Part shown: positions 40,782 to 50,705 of the stretch, one piece after another
How the letters are laid out: each line of letters opens with the position of its first letter
Position numbering within the stretch: position 1 is the stretch's first letter
Translations under genes and position numbers: made by a program
The notes under the pieces: generated by a model
What the model saw: only the letters and a program-made list of their open reading frames with translations
Told to the model about the DNA's origin: nothing
Database searches by the model: none
DNA from: an uncultured Candidatus Saccharibacteria bacterium
GTDB lineage: Bacteria > Patescibacteriota > Saccharimonadia > Saccharimonadales > Saccharimonadaceae
DNA length: 64,000 bases
Direction: 5' to 3'
Assembly (NCBI GenBank): GCA_947304395.1
Contig: CAMZBA010000001.1
Span: forward strand, 95,834 to 159,833

Positions 40782-41360
40782 ATGATTGCACACGTTCGCG
40801 GCCAAGTTGCCGAAAAATTTGCCAATTCCGCCATCATTGACGTGCATGGAGTTGGGTACGAAGTTACGCTTACAAGTATTGATTTCGATAATTTAAGCCT
40901 AAACGACGACATCAAGCTTTATACTTATCATCATATTCGCGAACAGTCCGAAGAATTATTTGGCTTTTCCAGTTTGGCTGCTAAAAAGCTATTTGAATTA
41001 CTTATCACAGTACAAGGGATTGGCCCCAAGGCCGCAATGGCTATTTTGAGCCTAGCGCCAGTTGAAGAAGTTCGCAATGCTATCGCGAACGCCGACTCTG
41101 CATACGTATCTAAAGCTAGCGGCGTGGGCAAAAAATCTGCCGAGCGAGTTATTGTGGATCTCAGAGATAAAGTCGGCTTGCCGACCTATTATGGTCGAAA
41201 GACTGAGCCGGAGCAGAAAACAGCCTTAGAACACGACGATGCACTAGATGCGTTAATGTCGCTCGGTTTTACGCTCGCTGACGCTACGAAGGCTTTAGAC
41301 GGCATAGATATCAACTTGCCAGTCGAAGACCGCATTAGAGAGGCTCTCAAGAAGCGCTAG
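40782..41360 (+). CDS. ruvA: Holliday junction DNA helicase subunit RuvA
   Basis: MIAHVRGQVAEKFANSAIIDVHGVGYEV; VQGIGPKAAMAILS; GVGKKSAERVIVDLRDKV. Confidence 0.95.
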   Translation: MIAHVRGQVAEKFANSAIIDVHGVGYEVTLTSIDFDNLSLNDDIKLYTYHHIREQSEELFGFSSLAAKKLFELLITVQGIGPKAAMAILSLAPVEEVRNAIANADSAYVSKASGVGKKSAERVIVDLRDKVGLPTYYGRKTEPEQKTALEHDDALDALMSLGFTLADATKALDGIDINLPVEDRIREALKKR

Positions 41361-41402
41361 GGCATAAAAAAGCTTATGCTTGAATCCTGCGATATTCTTT
41401 GT

Positions 41403-41467
41403 TATAATGCTTATTGCCGCTCAAAGAGCCGTCTTATCGGTTAGGGGCAAAGGTCGTTTCGAGCGGT
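41403..41467 (+). promoter_or_regulatory. Promoter plus structured leader of a micro-ORF
   Basis: TATAAT 41403-41408; GCCGCTC (41416) pairs with GAGCGGT (41461) enclosing AGCCG/CGGTT. Confidence 0.5.
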
Positions 41468-41492
41468 TTACATTACTAAGCAGGAGAAAACC

Positions 41493-41564
41493 ATGAAAAA
41501 GCGTACTCGTAAGGGGACGCTACGAGTGGATACACTTCGGTGGAATGAATACATCGAAATGTAG
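41493..41564 (+). CDS. Candidate 23-aa micro-ORF MKKRTRKGTLRVDTLRWNEYIEM
   Basis: AGGAG SD 7 nt upstream; promoter upstream and intrinsic terminator at 41573-41600. Confidence 0.5.
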   Translation: MKKRTRKGTLRVDTLRWNEYIEM

Positions 41565-41572
41565 TAATATCT

Positions 41573-41600
41573 AAAAATCTCCCATTTCTGGGAGATTTTT
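41573..41600. terminator. Intrinsic terminator
   Basis: AAAATCTCCC-atttct-GGGAGATTTTT. Confidence 0.85.
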
Positions 41601-41615
41601 GTTGCATTGATGGAA

Positions 41616-42338
41616 TTACTCTTTCTTAGACTCTTCTGACTTCTTCAATTCGTCATCCATCATTTTCTTCAAATCTTTTACGATATCGTCAAAAGTTACG
41701 CCTTCTTTTGAGATGTCGACTGATTTGCCATTTACGAGCACTGACGGCGTTGCTTCCACTTTGTCTTTATTCTTACCGAGAGTGTAATCGAAACTAATCT
41801 TTTTCTCGATATTCTGGTCATTCATATCGGCGCGGAACTTTGCTTCATCGCCTTGCGGTGCAATATCCATAAAAATACGCGCATAAATATCGGTACGTTC
41901 TTGACCTGTTGCTTCTAACCAATCTGAGCGACTCGCGTAGAGTGCCTCTAGCATTTCCCAGTAGTAATCTTGAAAGCCGGCACTTTCAATAGCGGCGGCA
42001 GCCGAACGTGAATTTTGGTGTCCCTTAATAGGGAAATGCCGGAAGACGAAGGCAACACGGTCGCCGTATTCTTCGTAAAGTTTCGACATACGTGGCATCA
42101 TGCTGGCGCATCCCGGACAAGACAAATCAGCATACTCAATTACGACAACCTTCGAGTCTGCCTTTCCGCGAACATGATCTGCTATATTACCGTTATCGTC
42201 GTTAGCCTCGAGAATCTTTGTAGAATCGTAAGCATTATAATCTATACTTTCTTGCCTTTTTTGATTTGTAGACCAAAGAATCAGACCGCCAAAACAGAGA
42301 ATAATGACCGCAATCGCGACAGCAGTGAACTTATTCAT
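41616..42338 (-). CDS. DsbA-like thioredoxin-fold protein (membrane-anchored)
   Basis: VVVIEYADLSCPGCASMMPRMSKLYEEYGDRVAFVFRHFPI with CPGC. Confidence 0.88.
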   Translation of the reverse strand: MNKFTAVAIAVIILCFGGLILWSTNQKRQESIDYNAYDSTKILEANDDNGNIADHVRGKADSKVVVIEYADLSCPGCASMMPRMSKLYEEYGDRVAFVFRHFPIKGHQNSRSAAAAIESAGFQDYYWEMLEALYASRSDWLEATGQERTDIYARIFMDIAPQGDEAKFRADMNDQNIEKKISFDYTLGKNKDKVEATPSVLVNGKSVDISKEGVTFDDIVKDLKKMMDDELKKSEESKKE

Positions 42339-42407
42339 TAATAACTCCTAATTTCCTCACTTAATAAGATGGTATAATTATACCACGAGGAACGGAGTAT
42401 ATATGTA

Positions 42408-43073
42408 ATGACGAAACAAAATAACCACAACCACTCATTCTTCTATAAGATAATGGCTAAATTTACTTCGTTCATTGACCCTAAGCTTGAAAAATATCGC
42501 CCACCGAAGAAAAAGGAGCCACCATTCACGCCTAAGACAGAGGAGGAGCTAATAGCTGTCATTAAGCGTACTCCGAAAGAACTTCTAGATGCAAATACGC
42601 GCAATCTGCTAGCTAGCGCAATGGCGTTCGATAAGATGGCGGTTTCCGTCATTATGTCGCCTAAGCGCGAGATGAACTTTCTCCACGAAACAGACTTTCT
42701 TGGGCCACTTACTTTTGATAAACTCTATAAATCTGGCGCCAATCGTTTTCCTATCTTAGACGAGAACGACCAAGTTTGCGGAATTCTTAATACCGATAAT
42801 GTTGACCCACTTGCCATCACGGAGGAAACGCCAATCGCAAAATATATGAGTACGGACGTATACTTTGTACGTGCAGATTATACGCTCGAGATGCTTCTTG
42901 CGACATTTATTCGTACAAATAGCAGCTATTGCATTGTTGTGGATAAAAATGCAAATATCAAGGGCGATGTCACTTTGGACACCTTAATCTTCGTTCTCTT
43001 TGGTCGCGAAATTGCCGACAGCTTTGATAATGACGCTTCGGCGCTAGCGGTTGCGAAACGTAGTGAAAAATAA
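42408..43073 (+). CDS. CBS-domain protein (CNNM/CorC-like fragment)
   Basis: AFDKMAVSVIMSPKREMNFL; two CBS-like halves. Confidence 0.75.
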   Translation: MTKQNNHNHSFFYKIMAKFTSFIDPKLEKYRPPKKKEPPFTPKTEEELIAVIKRTPKELLDANTRNLLASAMAFDKMAVSVIMSPKREMNFLHETDFLGPLTFDKLYKSGANRFPILDENDQVCGILNTDNVDPLAITEETPIAKYMSTDVYFVRADYTLEMLLATFIRTNSSYCIVVDKNANIKGDVTLDTLIFVLFGREIADSFDNDASALAVAKRSEK

Positions 43074-43099
43074 CATAATACTTGTGCTAAAATAGTGGC

Positions 43100-44050
43100 A
43101 TGTGGTGGCTTGTTCTTCCAATCGCCGCATCGGCTTTTTATTGTTTCGATGGCTATATTCAAAACTACTTAACCGATGTTGCGCTCCCGAAAAAACGCGC
43201 CGGAGCTCTTGCGGTTATGCATGCGCTTAGCTTTTTTGTTTCGCTAATTCTATTAATTGTAATTTTTGGTCGCGCGGTCTTTATGATGCCTCTCGGCAAC
43301 GCACTTGGATTGATGCTGGCAGGCGCCATCAATATTGTTGGCGCAGTTTTCTACTATAAAGCTATCCAAAAAGGCGACAATATAGATGTCACCATTTTTG
43401 GCCAAGTGGCACCACTCATGTCGATCGGGCTGGGCGTGTTGTTGCTTGGGGAATCTATCAATGCCAATCAAGGGCTGGGCTTCGTATTAATCATGGGCGC
43501 AACGCTTTTAGTTATTTTTGGTACTAGTAGTAAGCGCGAAAAGAAGAGCCCAAACTTTGACGTTGCAATTATTACTATTATTTACTGTTTCTTCTCGATA
43601 TTGTCGGATATAGTTTACGCTTACTTCATTGGCAATCGAATTGCCGATTATACACTTTTTGCGCAGGGATTCTTCTTCTTTCAACTCGGTTCTCTCTTGA
43701 CGGTCATTTTATGTTTAATCTTTCTTCCGTCCTGGCGCGCTGCCCTCAAAAAGACCTTTTTAACCTGCAAAAAGCATAAATTCTACCTCGCGGCAGAATT
43801 GGCGGATAACTTTGCCTTACTTGGTGGTGAAATAATCTACAAATTCGCGCTTATTGTGGCACCGGTGGTGTCGTTGTTGTCGCCGATTGCACGCGTTGCA
43901 AACCTATTTGTGTCTTTCTTTATTGTTCTTTTCCTTGGTCGCGCTTTTCCGAAGTTTATTACCGCAAAGCGCATGACAAAGAAAATAATTCTTTACTACT
44001 TAGTCGCTGCTATTATTATCGTCACGGGTATAATATTGATGAATTCTTAG
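43100..44050 (+). CDS. EamA/DMT-type transporter
   Basis: Ten-TM pattern with internal repeat; FYYKAIQKGDNIDVTIFGQVAPLMSIGLGVLLLGE. Confidence 0.8.
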   Translation: MWWLVLPIAASAFYCFDGYIQNYLTDVALPKKRAGALAVMHALSFFVSLILLIVIFGRAVFMMPLGNALGLMLAGAINIVGAVFYYKAIQKGDNIDVTIFGQVAPLMSIGLGVLLLGESINANQGLGFVLIMGATLLVIFGTSSKREKKSPNFDVAIITIIYCFFSILSDIVYAYFIGNRIADYTLFAQGFFFFQLGSLLTVILCLIFLPSWRAALKKTFLTCKKHKFYLAAELADNFALLGGEIIYKFALIVAPVVSLLSPIARVANLFVSFFIVLFLGRAFPKFITAKRMTKKIILYYLVAAIIIVTGIILMNS

Positions 44051-44091
44051 CACTCTTGACCCATAGACTGCTAAAATGTATAATCTAATCC

Positions 44092-44985
44092 ATGAGCAAA
44101 AGAGACTATTATGAAGTTCTCGGCGTGGGGAAGGGCGCATCTGATGATGAAATAAAAAAGGCTTTTCGCAAGCTAGCTATTAAATATCACCCTGATCGAA
44201 ATCCGGGAGACAAAGAGGCGGAGGCAAAGTTCAAAGAAGCAAATGAGGCCTATTCTGTTTTGAGCGACAAGACTAAACGTCAACGTTACGATCAATTCGG
44301 CCATGCCGGCGTAGGTGGCGCCAGTGGTGGCGCAGGCGGCAACCCATTTGAAGGCTTTAACTTTAATGGCCAAAGCTTTAACTTCGATTTCGGTGGTGGT
44401 TTTGGCGGACTTGATGATATCTTGGGGGCGATGTTTGGTGGCGGTTTTCGTGGCGTTCGTCGCGGTCGCGATTATCGCACCTCCACTACGATTAATTTCG
44501 AGGAAGCAATCTTTGGCTGTACGAAAAAAATCACAGTTGATGGCGAGCAAATAAAGCTTAAAATTCCCGCCGGTATTTTCGACGGTCAGTCTATTCGCCT
44601 AAACGGTAAAGGCGGTCCAGCTCCACAAGAGGGTGGTCAGCGTGGTGATTTATATGTAGAAGTACGCGTTCGCGCCCATAAGCACCTCACGCGCGAGGGA
44701 GAGCTGATCCTTTCTGAAGTTACCATTTCTATGGTAGATGCGGTGCTTGGTACCGAAGTTGACGTTGAGACGGTTGATGGTGAAGTGACTATGAAAATTC
44801 CCGCCGGCACTCAGCCAGGTACAAATTTCAAGCTTTCTGGTCACGGTGCTCCACGCCTTGGTTCAGACGAGCGCGGTCCGCACATCGTTACCGTGAATGT
44901 TGAAATTCCAAAGAATATCAATCGCAAGCAAAAGGAACTAATTCAAGAATTCGACAAAGCAAGGAAGCGCGGTTTATTTAACTAA
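44092..44985 (+). CDS. DnaJ/CbpA-type J-domain co-chaperone
   Basis: [47 protein letters not shown] region; no zinc finger. Confidence 0.93.
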   Translation: MSKRDYYEVLGVGKGASDDEIKKAFRKLAIKYHPDRNPGDKEAEAKFKEANEAYSVLSDKTKRQRYDQFGHAGVGGASGGAGGNPFEGFNFNGQSFNFDFGGGFGGLDDILGAMFGGGFRGVRRGRDYRTSTTINFEEAIFGCTKKITVDGEQIKLKIPAGIFDGQSIRLNGKGGPAPQEGGQRGDLYVEVRVRAHKHLTREGELILSEVTISMVDAVLGTEVDVETVDGEVTMKIPAGTQPGTNFKLSGHGAPRLGSDERGPHIVTVNVEIPKNINRKQKELIQEFDKARKRGLFN

Positions 44986-44986
44986 T

Positions 44987-45016
44987 AAATACCCCCCCAC
45001 CAAGGGGGTATTTTTA
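44987..45016. terminator. Intrinsic terminator
   Basis: AAATACCCCC...GGGGGTATTTTTATT. Confidence 0.8.
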
Positions 45017-45094
45017 TTGTCGTCTTGACGTTTCAGATAAAAATGCTTACACTAAAAGCGTCAAAAGGTCAAAAACAAACAAGGCATATTAGGC

Positions 45095-47773
45095 ATGGCA
45101 AAGAAAAGAGCTATTTATGCTCGTAAAGAAATCTTTCGCATTTTATTACTCGCATTTTTTGTAGCGACCAGTGGCTTTTTGGCGTCGCCGCGAGATAATA
45201 TCTACGCTGCGACTATTGAGCATAATTTAGTAAAGTATCCAAAGAGCAAAATGACTCGTCTTACGCTCAAGAAAGTCTACTCCGCAAAGCGGCCTAAGGG
45301 TTGCGGTAGCCTTCAAGGTTTCGCTATGACGGACAAATATTATGTTTTTGTGATGCGCCCACCAGGACAAGAGGATAATAATCGCATCGAAATTGTTCGT
45401 CGTAGTGACAATAAAAATGTTTCGGCATCCTTCAAAAATCCCGTCTATAACGTTGGACACGGCAACGACGCAACGTGGAATAGTAAGACTGATGAAGTCG
45501 CTATTGCTGACGGAAATCGTAAAAGACTCTTCCGTGTAAGTGCTGACACTTTCAAATACACAGGCGTCACGAAACTCGTTAATTCAAAAGGTGAAGCGCT
45601 CAGCGCTAGCGGTGTCGCCTATGATAAAACTCGCGATGCTTATTATACGACAACCGGTCGCTACATCCGCACCTTCAATTCTAAAAATCAACTAGTGGCT
45701 AGTTTTATAGAAAGACACAATCAGACCAACCAGGGTTTTGCATATAATAATGGGTATCTATATCGCCCCACCTGGGAGTCTGCTGGTCATTATACGGGTT
45801 CTGTCTATGACGGCGTCTTTAAGCGAAACACTACCGTAATCTATCAGTTCGGCGTCGATGGCAGCTTTACTCATGGCTATTATATCGATAATCCGCTTTA
45901 TGAAGTAGAGAGCATGGCTTTTGATGAGAATAATGTTCCATACTTGGCATTCAATGGCCCCTCTGGCTACTATACGGTTTTTAAAGTTACGGATACCAAC
46001 TTATTGAAGAAAATTCGCCAAAGCTATACGATTTCGTATTTCGATAATGGCGGCAAAGGCTCGCCTAAAGAACAGACGGCCTATGTAGGAATCGAGAAGA
46101 AAATATCCGCCACAAAACCAACCCGCACTAACTATACTTTCCTTGGTTGGTCAACGAACGCGAGTGCTACAAAAGCAAGTTATTCCGCTGGCGGCAAGTT
46201 TCTCAGGCCATACGGCAAAAGCAATACAAATATAAAACTATATGCCGTTTGGAAAAGAAACACTTATATGATCAGTTACGATGCTAATGGTGGTACGGGT
46301 GCACCAGCGGCCCAGACTATAGATATTGCGAAAAACGCCACCGTTTCAAGCGTGAAACCAACCCGCACTAACTATACTTTTCTTGGCTGGGCTACTAGCG
46401 CAACCGCTACTAAGGCAACCTATAGCCCCAGTGCGAGCTATACGGCAAAAAAGAGCGTCACTCTGTATGCTGTTTGGAAGGCGAGCACTTACGTAATCAC
46501 ATACAACGCAAATGGCGGAACTGGCGCTCCGACTGCGCAAACCGCAACTTCTGGACGAGAAATTTCGCTTTCGGCAACGAAGCCGACTCGAAGCGGATTT
46601 ACTTTCAAGGGTTGGGCGACCAAGCCAGACGCAACTAGCGCACAGTATGCTGCAGGCGCAAAGTATACTGGCAAGAATAACGTTACGCTATATGCCGTCT
46701 GGGTAAAAAATGCGACGCCAACTCCAACACCAGCTCCAGCGCCGGCCGTTCAGAAAATAACCATCACCTACGACGCCAATGGCGGCACAGGCGCACCGGC
46801 GGCAACGACTGGGGAAGTTGGCAAAATCAGCCTCTCGCCAGTTATGCCAACTCGTGCTGACTGTTCTTTCCTTGGTTGGTCTACGGATAAAACGGCGAGC
46901 AGTGCTAGCTATCAGCCAGGCGCAAAATATTCTGGTAGTACTAGCGCGACTCTCTATGCTGTCTGGAAGCAAATCATAATCGTTATATCATATAACGCCA
47001 ATGGCGGAACTGGTGCCCCAGCTAGCCAAAATGCAAATTATGGCCAGTCATTTACTATTTCTTCCGCAAAACCAACTAGAAGCGGATATGAGTTTCTTGG
47101 TTGGAACGTAGACAAGGGCGCAAAGGTAGCATCTTATGCGCCAGGCCAAGTGGCTTCGTTTACTGGCAATACGGTACTTTATGCCGTGTGGGAGCAGGCT
47201 CCGCATGTTATAAAATTCGACGCTAATGGTGGAACGGGCGCTCCAGCTACAATTTCAACGCGTGATGGGGAAATTGTTATTCCAGAAGCTCGCCCGACGC
47301 GCGAAGGATATATGTTTATGGGCTGGGGTTTGAGCGTTACTGCTACGGAACCAAAATATCAGCCAGGCGATATAGTTAAAGAATCGATTGAAAATGTCAC
47401 TTTTTATGCCGTATGGCAAAAAACAGCAGCTGTGCCTATCGATGGAAAAGAAGAGTATGACGACGACGCAGAGGATGAGACGGTCAACGATACTTCAGAT
47501 GTGAATGGCGGCGAAGAGGACGACACTTTTTCTGTAGATGTCGACAACCCAGCCGCACTCCCAACTAGTGGACCAACAGAAGTTGCGACTGTTATCATAG
47601 CATTGGTTTGCGTTTCGAGTATCACTGCATATTGGGCTATGAGCAAAAAGCAATTACGCACGATAGAACAGGCTGTTCAGAGTAATGGCACAATTGCGCC
47701 AAAACGTCCACGTCAAAAAATCTTTATCCGTCAAAGAGACGTAGAAACTAGAAAGCGCAAAAAGCGATACTAA
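45095..47773 (+). CDS. Surface protein with InlB_B (Listeria-Bacteroides) repeats and LPTSGP sorting-like signal
   Basis: Repeated YDANGGTGAPAAQT...YTFLGWATSATATKATYSPGA...VTLYAVWK; ALPTSGPTEVATVIIALVCVSSI tail. Confidence 0.87.
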   Translation: MAKKRAIYARKEIFRILLLAFFVATSGFLASPRDNIYAATIEHNLVKYPKSKMTRLTLKKVYSAKRPKGCGSLQGFAMTDKYYVFVMRPPGQEDNNRIEIVRRSDNKNVSASFKNPVYNVGHGNDATWNSKTDEVAIADGNRKRLFRVSADTFKYTGVTKLVNSKGEALSASGVAYDKTRDAYYTTTGRYIRTFNSKNQLVASFIERHNQTNQGFAYNNGYLYRPTWESAGHYTGSVYDGVFKRNTTVIYQFGVDGSFTHGYYIDNPLYEVESMAFDENNVPYLAFNGPSGYYTVFKVTDTNLLKKIRQSYTISYFDNGGKGSPKEQTAYVGIEKKISATKPTRTNYTFLGWSTNASATKASYSAGGKFLRPYGKSNTNIKLYAVWKRNTYMISYDANGGTGAPAAQTIDIAKNATVSSVKPTRTNYTFLGWATSATATKATYSPSASYTAKKSVTLYAVWKASTYVITYNANGGTGAPTAQTATSGREISLSATKPTRSGFTFKGWATKPDATSAQYAAGAKYTGKNNVTLYAVWVKNATPTPTPAPAPAVQKITITYDANGGTGAPAATTGEVGKISLSPVMPTRADCSFLGWSTDKTASSASYQPGAKYSGSTSATLYAVWKQIIIVISYNANGGTGAPASQNANYGQSFTISSAKPTRSGYEFLGWNVDKGAKVASYAPGQVASFTGNTVLYAVWEQAPHVIKFDANGGTGAPATISTRDGEIVIPEARPTREGYMFMGWGLSVTATEPKYQPGDIVKESIENVTFYAVWQKTAAVPIDGKEEYDDDAEDETVNDTSDVNGGEEDDTFSVDVDNPAALPTSGPTEVATVIIALVCVSSITAYWAMSKKQLRTIEQAVQSNGTIAPKRPRQKIFIRQRDVETRKRKKRY

Positions 47774-48771
47774 ATTAAACCTAAATGCTTCTTAGCAATA
47801 TCGGTAATAACGCGTCCACGTGGCGTACGCTGAATCATGCCAAGCTGAATCAAGAATGGCTCTAAGTAATCTTCGATTGTTGAAGCTTCGTCGCCGGTTA
47901 ATGCAGCGATAGTGTTTAGGCCCACTGGTTTATTGCCATACTTTTCATACATCAGCGTCAGCATATTGCGATCGGCAGGATCTAGCCCAAGCTCATCGAT
48001 TTCTAGCATTTTTAAAGCTCCATTCGTAATCGGAACATCAATTATTCCGTCGCCATTTATGTCGGCGTAATCGCGCACGCGTTTTAGGAGTCTATTTGCA
48101 ATTCTCGGCGTTAACCGCGAGCGTTTTGCTAATAATTCTGCTGCGTCTGGCTTAATCTGAGTGTCGAGCAACCTAGCGGAGCGTTCGATAATTTGTTGAA
48201 TGTCACTATCGGCATAATATTCAAGACGATAGGAATGGCCAAAACGATCGCGTAGTGGCGCTGCTAAATTTCCGGTTTGGGTAGTAGCGCCAATCAAAGT
48301 GAATCTAGGCAAGTCTAGTTTTACGCTACGTGCGGCCGGGCCTTTACCGATTACAATATCCAGTTTGTAATCTTCCATTGCAGAGTATAAGATTTCTTCT
48401 ACTGCGCGACGGAGGCGATGAATCTCGTCGATGAATAAAATATCACCGTCGGTCAAATTCGTTAAAATACTTGCCAAATCTCCGGCTTTTTCGATTGATG
48501 GGGCGGAGGTGGCACGAAAGTTTGCGCCCATCTCGTGCGCAATCACGCCAGCCATAGTAGTTTTTCCTAACCCTGGCGGTCCATATAATAAAACATGATC
48601 GAGTACATCGCCGCGTTTTTTGGCGGCTTCGATAGCTAGTTTTAAGTTGGTCTTGAGGCGCCGTTGGCCAATATATTCTTCAAAATTTGTCGGACGCAAA
48701 GATAATTCAACAACGCGCTCTTCGCTGTCTTCTTCATGCAGACTAGTATCAATCACCCTCTCGATTGCCAT
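47770..48771 (-). CDS. ruvB: Holliday junction branch migration helicase RuvB
   Basis: LRPTNFEEYIGQ; DHVLLYGPPGLGKTTMAGVIAHEMG; ILFIDEIHRL; DRFGHSYRLEYY. Confidence 0.97.
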   Translation of the reverse strand: MAIERVIDTSLHEEDSEERVVELSLRPTNFEEYIGQRRLKTNLKLAIEAAKKRGDVLDHVLLYGPPGLGKTTMAGVIAHEMGANFRATSAPSIEKAGDLASILTNLTDGDILFIDEIHRLRRAVEEILYSAMEDYKLDIVIGKGPAARSVKLDLPRFTLIGATTQTGNLAAPLRDRFGHSYRLEYYADSDIQQIIERSARLLDTQIKPDAAELLAKRSRLTPRIANRLLKRVRDYADINGDGIIDVPITNGALKMLEIDELGLDPADRNMLTLMYEKYGNKPVGLNTIAALTGDEASTIEDYLEPFLIQLGMIQRTPRGRVITDIAKKHLGLI

Positions 48772-48829
48772 ATCTGTATTATAGCATCATCTCTTTGCGC
48801 TATAATGAAGACATAAACAAGGAGGGAAA

Positions 48830-50635
48830 ATGGCCTTAAAAGAACTAATCGAAAAATCTGCCGAGCTAAAGCAGAAGTATGAATTCTACGTCGCCTTAGG
48901 TTTTTCGGAAAAAGCTGCAAGTGTTCTGTCTTACTATGCCTATGGCAATGATCTTATTCTCAATAAATTCTTCAACGTCCTCGGCGACGAAGATTTGCTG
49001 TCAAAAGTATACGATTTTATCGGCGACGACGACATGGATACCGTCAGGGACCGTATATATAAAATGGTTGCGCCAGAAATTCCGCTATACGATAACGTTC
49101 CAAACTCGGGCATCCGGCTAGCCAAAACCGGAAGAGCTAGGGGTTTTGCTAGGCCACTTAAAATGGCTGCATCTGTTGCTGATGAGCCGATGGATGGTGC
49201 TGTTTTTGCGGAAGAGTCCGCGATGGCGGTAGGCGGTGTTTCTCAAGCACTCATGGAAAAGATATCCACTGATTCCTATGCGCAAATCGAAGAAAAAGAC
49301 GCCAAGGGTGTATTTACTGCGCCAACCTCTACTTTTCGTATGACTACTACAACCGCATCTATGGGGATTGCAATGAATCAAATTCGTAACGAGCGAGACG
49401 TTGACTTATCGCAAGTTCGTATCGAAGAAGTTCTAAACTATTTCGACTACGATTCGCCTAAGCCAGCCGAGGATGTTTTTGAAATTAGTACCGAAATACT
49501 CGACAAGAGTTCCGACAAAAAGATTCTATATATTAACGCTCAGGCAAAGTCCGAGATGAAAGAGCATCAGAATATTATTCTACTACTCGATATATCCGGC
49601 AGCATGAGTAGCAACAATGTAGTCACTCAGGAAGCTATCGCAGTAATCGTTAGCAAGCTAAAAGTTGGCGACATCTTCAGTCTAGTAACATACAGCTCCA
49701 CGGACGAAACGGTGCTAAAAAACTATGCCATCCGCTCTGAATATGACAAAGAATATATCATGGGCAAATTGCTAACAATCAAAATAAATGGATATACGCA
49801 TGGATCTAAAGGTATTGAGACGGCCTATGAAATTGGCCGCCACAACTACGACGAATCCTGGAATAACCAAGTAATACTCATCACTGATGGCGATTTGAAT
49901 TTTGGCATTACCGACAAAGGTGGTCTCGAAAAGCTAATTGAAGAAAAGAAAAAAGAAAACTTATTCTTATCCGTCATTGGAACTGGTCTTTGGAACTACC
50001 AAGACGAAAAGCTCGAGGTTCTCGCCAAGCACGGTAACGGCACGTATTGCGTAATTAATAATCTCGAAGATGTCAAAGAATCTATCGATAAGCGATACGA
50101 AAGTCTAACTAATATTGTTGCGAAAGACGTTAAGGCCCAGGTGGAATTTAATCCAAAATTTGTGAAAGAGTATCGCTTGCTTGGCTATGAAAACCGCGAG
50201 CTGAACCATGAAGACTTCGCAAATGATACTGTCATCTCCGAACCTTACGGTAGTGGCGGTCACGGCGTAGCGCTATACGAACTCACGATGAGTGACGGCT
50301 CGGTTCAGGATACTGGACTAAAGTATCAAACACCAGTTGTTAATGATTCGGATGAGCTATGCACGGTGAAGATTCGTTACAAAGAGCCGCTTGCGGACGA
50401 GAGCCATGAAATCGAGCATGTTGTAAAACTCGAAGATGGTGAAAATAAGAATGCTCGCCTTGCGTACCTGCTTTACTGTATTTCCGAGAAGCTTCGACGT
50501 TCGGATAAACTTGACGATGCAGACCAGAAGTTCCTTGCGGATGCTATAGCAGAGAAAAGCTACGAAGAATTTGCGGAGCTGAATGGCGAGAAACTAAATT
50601 GTTTCATTGAAGCGTATACGAAGAACAATAAATAG
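48830..50635 (+). CDS. vWA-domain protein (TerY/YfbK-like)
   Basis: IILLLDISGSMSSNNVVTQEAIAVIVSKL MIDAS; VILITDGDLNFGITD. Confidence 0.85.
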   Translation: MALKELIEKSAELKQKYEFYVALGFSEKAASVLSYYAYGNDLILNKFFNVLGDEDLLSKVYDFIGDDDMDTVRDRIYKMVAPEIPLYDNVPNSGIRLAKTGRARGFARPLKMAASVADEPMDGAVFAEESAMAVGGVSQALMEKISTDSYAQIEEKDAKGVFTAPTSTFRMTTTTASMGIAMNQIRNERDVDLSQVRIEEVLNYFDYDSPKPAEDVFEISTEILDKSSDKKILYINAQAKSEMKEHQNIILLLDISGSMSSNNVVTQEAIAVIVSKLKVGDIFSLVTYSSTDETVLKNYAIRSEYDKEYIMGKLLTIKINGYTHGSKGIETAYEIGRHNYDESWNNQVILITDGDLNFGITDKGGLEKLIEEKKKENLFLSVIGTGLWNYQDEKLEVLAKHGNGTYCVINNLEDVKESIDKRYESLTNIVAKDVKAQVEFNPKFVKEYRLLGYENRELNHEDFANDTVISEPYGSGGHGVALYELTMSDGSVQDTGLKYQTPVVNDSDELCTVKIRYKEPLADESHEIEHVVKLEDGENKNARLAYLLYCISEKLRRSDKLDDADQKFLADAIAEKSYEEFAELNGEKLNCFIEAYTKNNK

Positions 50636-50642
50636 TATTTAC

Positions 50643-50705
50643 GAATAAGCGTTCGCTATGTATTATTGTATTAAGCAAGTAATACAATAGAAAGGACGCT
50701 TATTC
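50643..50705 (+). promoter_or_regulatory. Palindromic operator/promoter region of the GntR-ABC operon
   Basis: GAATAAGCGT (50643-50652) and ACGCTTATTC (50696-50705) perfect inverted repeat; inner TATTGTATT/AATACAATA inverted repeat. Confidence 0.65.
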
